From Euperipatoides rowelli (taxonomy: Eukaryota; Onychophora; Udeonychophora; Euonychophora; Peripatopsidae): 10,066 nucleotides of DNA. Positions 1 through 8,115 of this stretch are shown piece by piece. Numbering within the stretch: the stretch's first letter is position 1; every line of letters begins with the position of its first letter. Under the pieces are notes generated by a model. The model made no database searches, was not told the DNA's origin, and saw nothing but the letters and a program-made list of their open reading frames with translations. Both the position numbers and the translations under genes were made by a program. The stretch lies in the NCBI GenBank assembly GCA_003024985.2, contig PXIH01S0019145.1; one strand, written 5' to 3'.

Positions 1-427
1 TAGTAAAATAAAACTACAGAACTCTTTGGAAAGCATGCAGTTAATAATAATAAAAAACCTTGATAAAATAACTTAAATGCATTTTCTAACTACATGGAAA
101 GTAAAATTTTCTAGATGTTAAAAAAAAGTTAGCTGCTATATTAATTATTTTAGTTAATATGTTGAATGAAGTAAATATTTTTATTACATTGAAAGTTTTG
201 CCAGTTAATGACTTGTTTATTATAATATTAGTTCTCTTATTTAAAGAATTAAAGTTTAATGATCAATTGTTGAATCATTGAAGATGTTAATTTGAGCAAT
301 GAAGTGTTAAATTATTTTTCTTCACTAACGTTAAGTGGTGTACCATGTAACATAGACACAAAGAATGGCTATAAAACTCTCGTTCTTCACAAATACATTA
401 TATTCTTACAGAATAGAAATTAGGCCT
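1..427. other. A+T-rich non-coding stretch, nothing recognised
   Basis: This is very A+T-rich sequence with stop codons in every frame and no protein motif I recognise. It contains only poly-A and poly-T runs and short AT repeats. It is probably intron or intergenic DNA. Confidence 0.6.
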
Positions 428-607
428 GGTCCATTAGAGAAGTTAGTACTTTTTCTGGTTATCTTGTGTTGTTAGTATTTGAAAGGATTCTTACTCTGAA
501 ATACTATTTGAGTAAGAAACTGTAAATGCTTTAATCAGCTAGTACTGTTATACTCCCAATAATATCATCTGCTCTAATGGACACCCATTGTGACTCTACT
601 AATGGGT
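428..607. repeat. Nested inverted-repeat (foldback) segment, possible MITE
   Basis: Three inverted repeats lie within 180 bp. The outer arms are gtccattagagaag (429-442) and ctgctctaatggac (569-582), which match as inverted repeats at 13 of 14 positions. Inside them is a perfect 9-bp stem, ttcttactc (488-496) with gagtaagaa (510-518). Just to the right is a perfect 7-bp stem, acccatt (583-589) with aatgggt (601-607). The outer pair could be the ends of a small non-autonomous transposon of about 155 bp. I see no convincing target-site duplication, so the class is unassigned. Confidence 0.4.
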
Positions 608-1388
608 ACAATAGATATTTGGACAGCTAGATTTAATATTGACTTTTGGATCTTATTTCAAATCTTATCACTTTTGATAATTATTACTGCTACAGCTTTA
701 TAATTAAACTTCAGTTTTTTTTTTTTTAAATTCTTTAAATTTTTTATTTTATATACCGCTATATAGCCTAGGACACACCCATGTATTGAATATATTTAAG
801 TTGTTTTTCTACTTCTATTATTCGTTGATTCATTAATACTAGAATTAATAATTTATGACCAGGTTTTAACACTTTGGATTAGCTGAATTTTGCTGACAAA
901 AAATAAATAAATAAAATTAATCAATATAGGCCTAAAGAGAATTCGTCTATTTTTTTGTCTAGATAATAGTAAACTTTTTTTTATCTTTTTTAATCAAAGA
1001 TGTCTTATAAACTTTTATCTGAATAAATAGAAGAAAATAAAAAAGTAGTTTTTAAAGTATATTAACAATGTAGTTCATTCATTTTAAAAACTTTCAGAAA
1101 ATACTAGAACTGTTGGCTTTACTCTACAAATTCTAAAGACTTTATGACCGCAAGAACTTTTGCCCAAACAAAAGACTGTAGTGTCAATTCGGACACGGAA
1201 TAAATATTTTTACACCTAAAATCAACCTACATATTTTTTTTTACTTCTAAATAAATTTTATACAATCATTGAAATTAGATATTAGGATAATCAAAATCGG
1301 TAAATATAAAATATATATTATATAAAATAAAATATAAGGCTATTTTATATATATTTTTTTATCACCCTGTTGTTTCTTTACCTTTCAG
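608..1388. other. A+T-rich non-coding stretch with simple-sequence runs
   Basis: No open frame of note. It contains a T run near 715-727, an AAAT-type run near 899-917, and an AT/AAAT-rich tract near 1300-1360. The last ~28 bases before 1389 become pyrimidine-rich and end in 'tttctttacctttcag', which looks like a splice acceptor. The stretch would be intron if that acceptor is real. Confidence 0.5.
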
Positions 1389-1443
1389 ATCTAAACTGTA
1401 CACTTTGAGAGCATCCCCCTCTCAACTTGCAGGTTTAGTCTAA
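1389..1443 (+). CDS. Possible last coding exon (C-terminal fragment), product unknown
   Basis: A long pyrimidine tract ending in CAG (1386-1388) is followed by an open frame from 1390 that reads SKLYTLRASPSQLAGLV and then stops at TAA (1441-1443). If this is an exon, one base (1389) completes a codon from the previous exon. The stretch is much richer in G+C than its surroundings and uses mixed codons, unlike the random AT-rich frames nearby. It is followed by about 430 bases of moderately complex sequence ending in AATAAA (1871-1876), as a 3' UTR would be. I do not recognise the peptide and see no upstream exon in this window. An open stretch of 17 codons could easily be chance, so this is only a candidate. 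Confidence 0.25.
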
Positions 1444-1620
1444 CTTTTACCTACGATCGACCGGAGAATAGATAATTTATCCATTTTCCTATCCATAACC
1501 TCAAGCATATATCGCTAATAATACTAATGTATTCCATTCAATTGTTAGGACATGAATTTAAGCTATAAATTACCTGGTTGGAGTTACCATGTTTGTTCTT
1601 TGGCATGTCTGGTAATGTAT

Positions 1621-1649
1621 CCATGAACTTATTGAAATTAAGTTCATGG
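1621..1649. repeat. Perfect 10-bp inverted repeat (hairpin)
   Basis: ccatgaactt (1621-1630) and aagttcatgg (1640-1649) are exact reverse complements separated by a 9-base loop. In RNA it would form a stable stem-loop inside the putative 3' UTR. The function is unknown. Confidence 0.6.
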
Positions 1650-1870
1650 CCCAAGAGTAATGCTGGGCTGGGGGGAAGCATCCATTTTACCAGTTAATAT
1701 ATGTCATCATAAATTCAATGTCAGTGCTAGTATGCATTTTCCCCACTTTTCTGCTTCAGTTGGATGGTTGAGCATGCTTCACTTTGTTGTACCTGTCTTG
1801 CTAGTTAAACCTATGTTCAATACCTACTATAATTTAACATTATTATTGTTTGTATTCAATTTGTTTCATA

Positions 1871-1876
1871 AATAAA
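1871..1876 (+). promoter_or_regulatory. Candidate poly-A signal AATAAA
   Basis: AATAAA is followed within 20-40 bases by T/GT-rich sequence, the usual arrangement of an animal polyadenylation site. AATAAA is frequent by chance in DNA this A+T-rich, so its value comes only from its position at the end of the candidate exon. Confidence 0.25.
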
Positions 1877-1895
1877 TGTCATACGATAAGTATTT

Positions 1896-2135
1896 GTTCA
1901 CAATATAGAAGTTTGTATTCATTTTATATTATTGACTATAATGAGGGCTAAATCCATATCCTATATAATTTAAATTTTTAAAATAAATAATTATTTATGT
2001 TAGCAAGACATATTTCACTATAAACGATAATCATACGGAAACATTATTGTATTTGTTCATAATTTATTTTTGTCGAATCATATTTACATATTCAATATTC
2101 AAATAAAGAGAATATAAAGTAAAAGAGAAAATGTT
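1896..2135. other. A+T-rich spacer, nothing recognised
   Basis: Low-complexity A+T-rich DNA between the putative 3' UTR and the transposase relic. The end of the Tc1-like element, including its 3' inverted repeat, should lie here, but I could not find a matching arm on the far side of the transposase. Confidence 0.5.
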
Positions 2136-3075
2136 ATTAGTATACAATACTGTATTTTTAAGCAAAGCATGCACATACAAAATTGTAATGAACAACTTAT
2201 GAATGGATTTTACAGGAATATTATATCACTCTTCATTATGAATAACTTTAGGTATCATACCTTAAGAGATGAAAGAAGAGAGTAACTGATCCTTATTCTG
2301 ATTTTGACAGAAGACCACAATGGGTTGACTTAGGAGGATTATTTAATTCACTTTAATGTTTCTCATACCAATCTTGTACACATTCAGTTGTTGTGTGAAT
2401 ACAAAAATTATCAACTTGGAAACCAGCATTGTCTAAAGAACAAAATATTTGAAGCATTTGAGTGTACTTAGTGTCCAAAATGTTAAAAGTCTTTTGAAGT
2501 CACTTTATCAATCAGGATGATTCTATTGTCTGGATAATTTCATGATATTCCTGACCATACTATTACTAATCCCCACACCCACTTTGTTGAACAGTTTGAA
2601 TTATAAACTTCTTTGGTGTTTTTCCAACATAAACTCTGTCAGTAGTGAGGAAAAGTTTGTAAAATATGAATAACAATACTACATTTTTTCCAGTCTTTAG
2701 TATCCAGGTCCTGTACTCCTGAGACCACTGCATTTGACTTATTGCATTATCCTATGTTTCATGGCTTGACAATGCTGTATGACCATTTAACTGTTTTGTA
2801 CATACAGGTCTCTTAATATAGGTAATTAACTCGTTAGTTAGACAGATGCAGTTGTTTTATGATTTTGGATACATTCCTTTTTTAATGCACTTTTTTTCTT
2901 CTCTCATTTGGTTTAGGTTTATGGCACTGTTCATTTTTTCCAAATATGTCATATCTACAGATATAGGCTGTCATAACTGTGATAGCTTACAGTAGCTCTT
3001 GAAACCACTAACAATTTGGAAGTTTTAGTCACTGATGCATCAGCATTTTGTCCTCTTTGAAAATTAGTAAGGCCT
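2136..3075 (-). pseudogene. Tc1/mariner-family transposase, decayed pseudogene
   Basis: This is a relic of a cut-and-paste DNA transposase. Read on the minus strand, blocks in the right order match the Tc1 family. An N-terminal helix-turn-helix block reads VTKTSKLLVVSRATVS (about 3032-2985), and a block like KR-VSK..KTTAS lies at about 2880-2841. QMQWSQEYRTW is at 2736-2703, and DRVYVGKTPKK is near 2645-2610. The catalytic-core block FQVDN (2421-2407) keeps its aspartate and is followed by IHTTTECVQDWYEKH. A NPPKS block, equivalent to the WP.QSPDLN region, is near 2345. The C-terminal block EE*YNIPVKSIHKLF (2234-2190) has a stop where the family has tryptophan. Total length (~940 bp) fits a full transposase of about 340 residues with small losses. 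Many stops and frameshifts mean no active protein. No terminal inverted repeats could be identified. Confidence 0.88.
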
Positions 3076-3295
3076 GTCACTATTAGAGTGCTTAAAGCTC
3101 ATTACATCCATAGATGAAGTAATTATTGAAACTTGTTCAATGTAAACCAGATTTTTTTTTTTTAGAAAAAATGAAATCTACAATATTATAGTCGCCAACT
3201 TAATGAAAAAAAATATGTGCCTGTAAATCAGAAAGAACACTGGTCAGAATCATTTATAATAAAATGCATTATTTTATTTTTCTTCTTTTATCTAG

Positions 3296-3528
3296 ATTGT
3301 TGTAGTGATGGTGGTGTGAGGGTTTCCTATATCCCACTTAATCTTTGTAGGGTTAATTGTGCTCATAATGGTGTTCACTTGATCTGTCATTCATATTTTG
3401 GGAATAATTTATCTGAATATGATGTCTATCACCCCTCCTCTTGTGAAAAAATGAATTTGTTTTATAATCCAGTAGAAGTGTATTGGTCTATTGGTTTCCA
3501 CATGCATCTAATATTATCCATATCCTAA
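3296..3528 (+). CDS. Possible exon or chance open frame, product unknown
   Basis: A strong pyrimidine tract (about 3269-3292) ending in TAG (3293-3295) precedes an open frame that runs about 77 codons to TAA at 3526-3528. The frame also extends back to 3217, giving 103 codons, the longest in the window. It has no upstream ATG, only a GTG, so it could be an exon but not a complete gene. The predicted peptide begins CCSDGGVRVSYIPLNLCRVN and is rich in Cys, His and Asn, with no motif I recognise. In A+T-rich DNA of this length a frame of this size could arise by chance. Confidence in coding is low. Confidence 0.15.
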
Positions 3529-4172
3529 ACTTGTGTGAAAGAGTAAAGTAAAATATATATCTACCTTGGATATTTGTCAGTGATCAGATCAAATTGATAC
3601 CATGTAAAAAAATTGTTTTTCCTTTGTGGGATTCAGCCTTAGTATGTTATGTAGGATGTGTTCAAGCCGGTTCATTAAGAAAATATGTTGCTGGGAATTT
3701 TTAATTATAGCATTTTAATAATAATGTATAATATACATATACTGGTTATTGTCCACCCATTGTTGCCATTATGTCAAAGCTCTGTAAGGATGCAAGCCAA
3801 TTTAAGAGACTTAAATTAAATTCCTTCTTGTCCCATCCAAAATTATCTGGTAAAGTACTTTAGATTATCTTCCCATTGCAGTCAGTTTATTAATGACCAA
3901 TTTAGGAATATAACTGCCAGTTAGAATAGCCTATGAATGTTTCTGTTGGAGTTTACCATCACAACTTAAAGAGTGAAAGTTTGGTGTGGCATGTAATTAC
4001 TCCCCACCCTTCTAATGATTTCATATTTTGTTTCTGATTAACAGTTCATGACAATTTCTAACAACTTAGTTGCTTTTTTTTTAACTGGATTCATTTTTTG
4101 GTTAAAGATGTGTAAATAACATCATATACAATGTAAAGTATCCAATTACGAGATTAGGATCACCTGGTTTAC
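3529..4172. other. Unique-looking non-coding DNA
   Basis: Sequence complexity is somewhat higher here than in the AT-rich flanks, with several short acceptor-like sites (for example 'tttctgattaacag' near 4032-4045). All six frames are interrupted often. I see no transposon signature and no RNA gene. It may be intron or UTR. Confidence 0.4.
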
Positions 4173-4252
4173 ATGCTCACACATATAACTCAATCGCTAG
4201 TTGATGCAGCCATTTTATCTTTTCATCATTCTAATGACAAATTATCTTTCAG

Positions 4253-4331
4253 AGGTTTTGAAAGCATGCTAAGAGAAAATGAAAAAAAAAACTTGAACAG
4301 TCGTCGTTCTCTTGTATTTCGACAACTTTGA
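4253..4331 (+). CDS. Weak candidate terminal exon, product unknown
   Basis: The acceptor-like sequence 'attatctttcag' (AG at 4251-4252) lies 18 bases after a branch-point-like ctaatgac (4231-4238). After it the frame reads a charged peptide that includes SMLRENEKKNLNSRRSLVFR and stops at TGA (4329-4331). The same frame is open back to an ATG at 4173, giving a 52-codon open frame if unspliced. The peptide matches no family I know. The splice-site geometry is good but such sites are common by chance, so this is only a marker for comparison with transcript data. Confidence 0.15.
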
Positions 4332-5360
4332 TGTCTTTGTTTGCACTTTGAAGTTCTTTTTGATTTATATTTCTGGTAGGATTTGTAAAATAATCTGTTT
4401 TGGATGAAAATGAGTCAGTAATGTATGAGATATTCCCTCAAATGTAATTCGAAGGTCAAAAATTTAAAAAATTTTAAAACCATATCATTTAACTTCTAAG
4501 AATTTAAATAACACAATATCAATTAGGCCCTATCAAGTTAATATCTAAAGTGTTAGATTATTATTCTATTAATTTAAATTACCCAGTTTTACCCAGGCCT
4601 CTTATGTGTCGAACATTCCAAATAAAAAAAATATTGTGTTAACACCAATTTCTAACTAAAACTGTCCCAGCAATGGTGTGTCCCAGTTTATTGACAGCCT
4701 ATTATTTTGCACTAGGTTCTAAAGAGGAACTTTGCATAATTTGCTCCAGTTTAGTGCAATGGTTTAGGATTGTAATGTATAGGGAACATGCTTGCATAGA
4801 TGTGCTTACATTTATATAGATTATAATTAAATTATCATTCATTACCGGTGGAAGTTAAAACTTTACCATTTATTAAGCTTACATTTAATTAAATGGATTC
4901 TAATGTTTCAGTTTAAACATAAAAAAAAATAGTATTACTTTATAAATAAAAATTAAATTACTTCACTAATATTTTTATTTTTAATTATCAAAATAAAAAG
5001 TCAATATTCAAAATGAAACTATTTTTTTTTTTAAATATTTAATTAAACTTTCCATTAAGAATGACTTTAGCCATAGGCTATTTTAAATATCTTGATTTTA
5101 AAAAAATATTTAAATTAGATATTTAAAAGCATTTAATCATTTTAAAAGCTTTAAATTAAAAATAAATTAAAAAAAAAAAACTTTTAATGAAAGCAACTGA
5201 AATAAATTATAGAAATAGGTTATACTTAATTATGTAAATGTTGGATAATACTTCTTTTAATTAATTAAGAACATTCAGGCCTAAAACCTGACTCGTACCA
5301 GTTATATTTCCAGCACTGCACATGTTTCAGAAAATACGACTATATTCCACTAATATGGTA
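4332..5360. other. Extremely A+T-rich low-complexity stretch
   Basis: Nearly pure A/T between about 4820 and 5180, with many TTTAAA, AATTAA and homopolymer runs. There are no coding signals. A perfect 8-bp inverted repeat (ttgcacta 4707-4714, tagtgcaa 4752-4759) and a doubled 'tgtcccag' near 4662-4686 are the only small structures I noticed. Confidence 0.55.
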
Positions 5361-5586
5361 CCGTAATTCAAAATGGCCACCAAGTCCAGACTAATTAATG
5401 GCGTTTATATAATCATTTTCTAAAATTTACGATTTGTTTTTTTTTTTTGGATAATTAAACAACTAATTGGAATTCAACCAGGTTACACCCTTCATCAATA
5501 GAACAAAAAAGTATTATAAGTTTCATTTCTATATTTTTTAAAAAAAAAAAGTATTTTAAATGGGCGGCAGCCATTTTGGATTCCGG
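5361..5586. mobile_element. Putative MITE bounded by 21-bp imperfect inverted repeats
   Basis: The left arm (5361-5381, ccgtaattcaaaatggccac plus c) and the right arm (5566-5586, ggcagccattttggattccg plus g) are reverse complements at 17 of 21 positions. G+C-richer arms of the 'aaaatggccgcc' type around an AT-rich centre are typical of small non-autonomous DNA transposons in invertebrates. The right arm merges into a 12-bp perfect palindrome gattccggaatc (5579-5590). No target-site duplication was found, so the true ends may lie farther out. Confidence 0.4.
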
Positions 5587-5590
5587 AATC

Positions 5591-6275
5591 ATAAAGTGGA
5601 ATTGTATCAAAAATATTGATACAGTGAGGTGATAACTTCAATATTTACTACAATGAGTTCTGTCATGTTAAGTGTTTCATCCTTTTTAAGTGTTAGTATC
5701 TGGGTAGGTTTAATGTAAGTCATCCTTTTTTACAAAAATTATTTGAAAATTGAAAAATTAAAACATTTGCATTTGAACCAAGCCTTTCTCTTAGTAGTTA
5801 AATCTTATTTATACTTTACTTCAATACAATGCAATCAGTTGTGTAAAAATGGGTTGCATTTCACAGATATTATGCGCTCTGATAGCCAGGTATGTACTAC
5901 AATAAGATGGATAGCCCTCCATTATATTCTGTAATTATTATTTAAAAATTCCAATATTTACAAAGACCTATCCATTTTTTCTGTGTCTTGTTTTTCTTTG
6001 AACCAATCATATTTAAGGCTTTATAAGTAGAGTAGGCACACAACTGTCCTTGTCCCACTTGATTTAGTTTGATAACATCATCGACAAAAAATTTTTGTAA
6101 ATAAGAAGAGATTAAAATTGTTGAACCTTAACTATGGTGAATTTTGAGCACACATATTAATTATTTATTAAAATCACACACACAAAACAAAATATTTTAT
6201 TGATTCAAAATAATACTTGAAGTGCATCAAATACAAATATGACAGACAACAACAGACTATAGTCCAGCAAGGTTT
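5591..6275. other. Non-coding stretch left of the tandem array
   Basis: A short hairpin, tgtatcaa / ttgataca (5603-5623), lies at the left. A 63-codon frame near 5743-5934 has no recognisable features and looks like chance. A CCAAT (about 6003-6007) and a TATAAG (about 6022) sit near each other on the plus strand, but nothing downstream looks transcribed in that direction. A short CA run (6175-6184) lies near the right end. Confidence 0.45.
6175..6201 (-). promoter_or_regulatory. Candidate minus-strand poly-A signal with GT-rich downstream element
   Basis: On the minus strand AATAAA (6201-6196) is followed directly by attttgttttgtgtgtgtg (6193-6175). A poly-A signal followed closely by a GT-rich element is the usual arrangement at animal 3' ends. 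It lies about 80 bases beyond the tandem array in the direction in which the array has an open frame. The CA run alone could be an ordinary microsatellite. Confidence 0.3.
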
Positions 6276-7305
6276 AATTTGATGCTTCTTTTCTCTTTTG
6301 AAAATGGGAGTCTAGACTAAAAGTGGTACACAACAAGCAGACAATTATTGCTTATCCCTCTTTCAAAAATGGAATAGTCTAAAATAAAAGTGGTACATAA
6401 ACTGTGTAGATACTTGATGCCTTGTCCCTCTTTCAAAAATGGAATATTGTAAAATAAATGTGATGCAAAACCGCAGAGACAATGAATGCTCCTTCCCTCT
6501 TTTGAAAAAGAAATATCCATGAATCAAAGTGGTACAAAATCCATAAGACAATTGATGCTTCGACCATCTTTAAAAAATGGAATAGTCTAGAATACAAATA
6601 GTACAAAACTGAGGAGAAAATTGATTCTTCTCTCCTCTTTCAAAAATGGACTAGTCTAGAATAAAAGTGGTTTTAAACTAGGATGGTGATTGGTGCTTGT
6701 CCCTTAATTAAAAAAAAATGGAACATTCTCGAATAAAAGTGGTACAGAAACTGAGATGACAATCTATGCTTCTCCCTCTTTCAAAAATTGAATAGTCTAT
6801 AATAAATGTGGTACGAAACCTAGGAGACATTTGATGGCTCTCCCCTATTTTGAAAACGGAATAGTCTAGATTAAAAGTTGTATGAAACTGGGAAGACAAT
6901 TAATGTTTCTTCCCCTTTCAAAAATGGAATAGTCTAGAATAAAAGTGGTACTGAAACTGAGATGACGATTGATCCTTCTCCCCTCTTTCAAAAATGGAAT
7001 ATTCTAGAATAAAAGTGGTGTGAAACTGCAGAGACAATGGATGATTTTCCCCTCTTGCAAAAAAGAAATATCCAAGAATAAAAGTGGTATGAAATCCATA
7101 AGACAATTGATGCTTCTACCCTCTTTCAAAAATGGAATAGTCTAGAATAGAAGTGGTTTTAAACCTAAAGATTATATTGATGTGTCTCCCTTATTTAAAA
7201 AAAAAGGAATATTTTAAAATAAAAGTGGTACAAAACCAAGAAGACAATTGATGTATCTCCCTTTTTTAAAAATGGAATAGTCTAGAATAAAAAGTGTACA
7301 AATCT
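6276..7305 (-). repeat. Tandem array, about 15 copies of a ~69-bp unit
   Basis: Fifteen copies of a recognisable core occur at almost constant spacing: cores near 6295, 6361, 6431, 6501, 6569, 6638, 6707, 6779, 6848, 6916, 6986, 7055, 7124, 7194 and 7265. Successive distances are mostly 68-70 bp. On the plus strand each unit has a conserved half (tttcaaaaatggaatagtct then agaataaaagtggtac) and a more variable half (like aaactgagaagacaattgat then gcttctccct). The consensus is closed in all three plus frames. On the minus strand one frame is open across the whole unit and codes 23 residues with the recurring motif TTFILDYSIFERG. Units of 68 and 70 bp shift that frame, so only pieces of two to three repeats stay open (6317-6520, 6708-6899, 6918-7106). 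It is best called a minisatellite-like array. A decayed repeat protein is possible but unproven. Confidence 0.92.
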
Positions 7306-7845
7306 GATGTGCCAATAAGCTCATAATTTGCTAATAAATATTTTACACAATACTAGAAGGTTATTGGAATTAATTTGATTTCCAAATGTACAAACAAAAC
7401 AAAACATAACTGCTGAAAATAAGAAGAGCAATATGATTGGCTAATGTATGGAACAATTTCATTGATTAGTATCCAATACTTCGAAAAAAAATGAACAAAT
7501 TTGCAGTCATATTAAATTTATGTGACAGATTAAAGAAAAGTTCAATTAAAGTATAAAATTAGCCTTTAGGATTAGAAAAAGATAATGTGATGTTTTTTTT
7601 TAAAAATAAAATTGTCATGAAATTAATTATTTTAGGGTTGTTTAAGTCATAAATTATTTCTGACCCTATCATTACTTATGCATACTGAATGCAAATTTTT
7701 ATTTGCATTAAATCTATCAATAGCAGCGAAAACTCGTACAATTTTGTAAATGTCAATGGATGGTACAAACAGTTTCTAGGCTCTAGTATTAATAACCTAC
7801 AATTAGTTCAATGGTTTAAAAAGACATTTAAAGAAAATAGCATTA
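7306..7845. other. Non-coding stretch right of the tandem array
   Basis: A+T-rich DNA without coding signals. On the minus strand a good splice-acceptor-like sequence, tgctcttcttattttcag (7430-7413), lies about 110 bases before the array begins. A CCAAT on the minus strand lies at about 7437-7441. No transposon ends were recognised. Confidence 0.45.
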
Positions 7846-8115
7846 TCTATATAATAAAATTGTAGAAATGTCTGTATCTTGTAAGGTATAAACTCCTCAA
7901 CCACTCATCCTAAACAATGATGTTTCATTTACTTGAAAACCCTGCTAAAAAGATCTATTTTAGTCTCCCGCTGAGCTTCTCTGCTCTGAGGATGGTTTTT
8001 GACCATTTAGGATAAAAGTAAATCAAAAGTTTTCTGGCCAACTTTATACAAACTCCAGACATCCAATAGCACACTAAAAGCCAGAGATGCATTGTTTTTT
8101 AAAACTTATCTATGG
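7846..8115 (+). mobile_element. Helitron-like repeat fragment (5' end)
   Basis: The segment begins TCTATATAATAAAATTG and is preceded by an A, as expected for Helitrons, which start with TC and insert between A and T. It continues 'aatgtctgtatctt', then 'aaactcctcaaccact' and a degenerate 'gatgtttcatttacttgaaa', the order seen in common arthropod and mollusc Helitron-type repeats from memory of such families. Farther on, 'gtctcccgctgagcttctct' and nearby sequence are much richer in G+C than the background. No coding capacity is seen. The 3' hairpin and CTRR end were not found, so the right boundary is a guess and assignment to Helitrons is tentative. Confidence 0.45.

Larger units (their letters stand above)
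1444..1895 (+). other. Possible 3' untranslated region
   Basis: This stretch is less A+T-rich than its flanks, has a G-rich patch around 1664-1678, and lacks the long A/T runs seen elsewhere. It ends in ATAAATAAATG, with AATAAA at 1871-1876 and T/GT-rich sequence just after it ('taagtatttgttcac'). An open frame of 71 codons (1660-1875) lies inside, but its composition is not protein-like and it runs to the poly-A signal, so I treat it as chance. The role depends entirely on the exon candidate immediately upstream. Confidence 0.25.

Noticed and set aside
1660-1875. 71-codon plus-strand open frame as a gene
   Set aside because: It is hydrophobic and noise-like, matches no motif, and overlaps the candidate 3' UTR up to the AATAAA.
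5743-5934. 63-codon plus-strand open frame
   Set aside because: Its length is expected by chance in 10 kb, the composition follows the AT-rich background, and there is no start context or motif.
6001-6030. CCAAT and TATAAG as a plus-strand promoter
   Set aside because: Both motifs are frequent by chance in this base composition and no transcribed feature follows on that strand.
6317-7106. C2H2 zinc-finger repeats on the minus strand of the array
   Set aside because: The unit is 23 codons, not 28, and there is no regular Cys-Cys-His-His pattern. Cys and His occur only at scattered positions.
6276-7305. CRISPR-like alternation of conserved and variable segments in the tandem array
   Set aside because: The variable halves are clearly related to one another by gradual substitution rather than being unrelated spacers. 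The surrounding DNA is eukaryotic in character and there are no cas genes.
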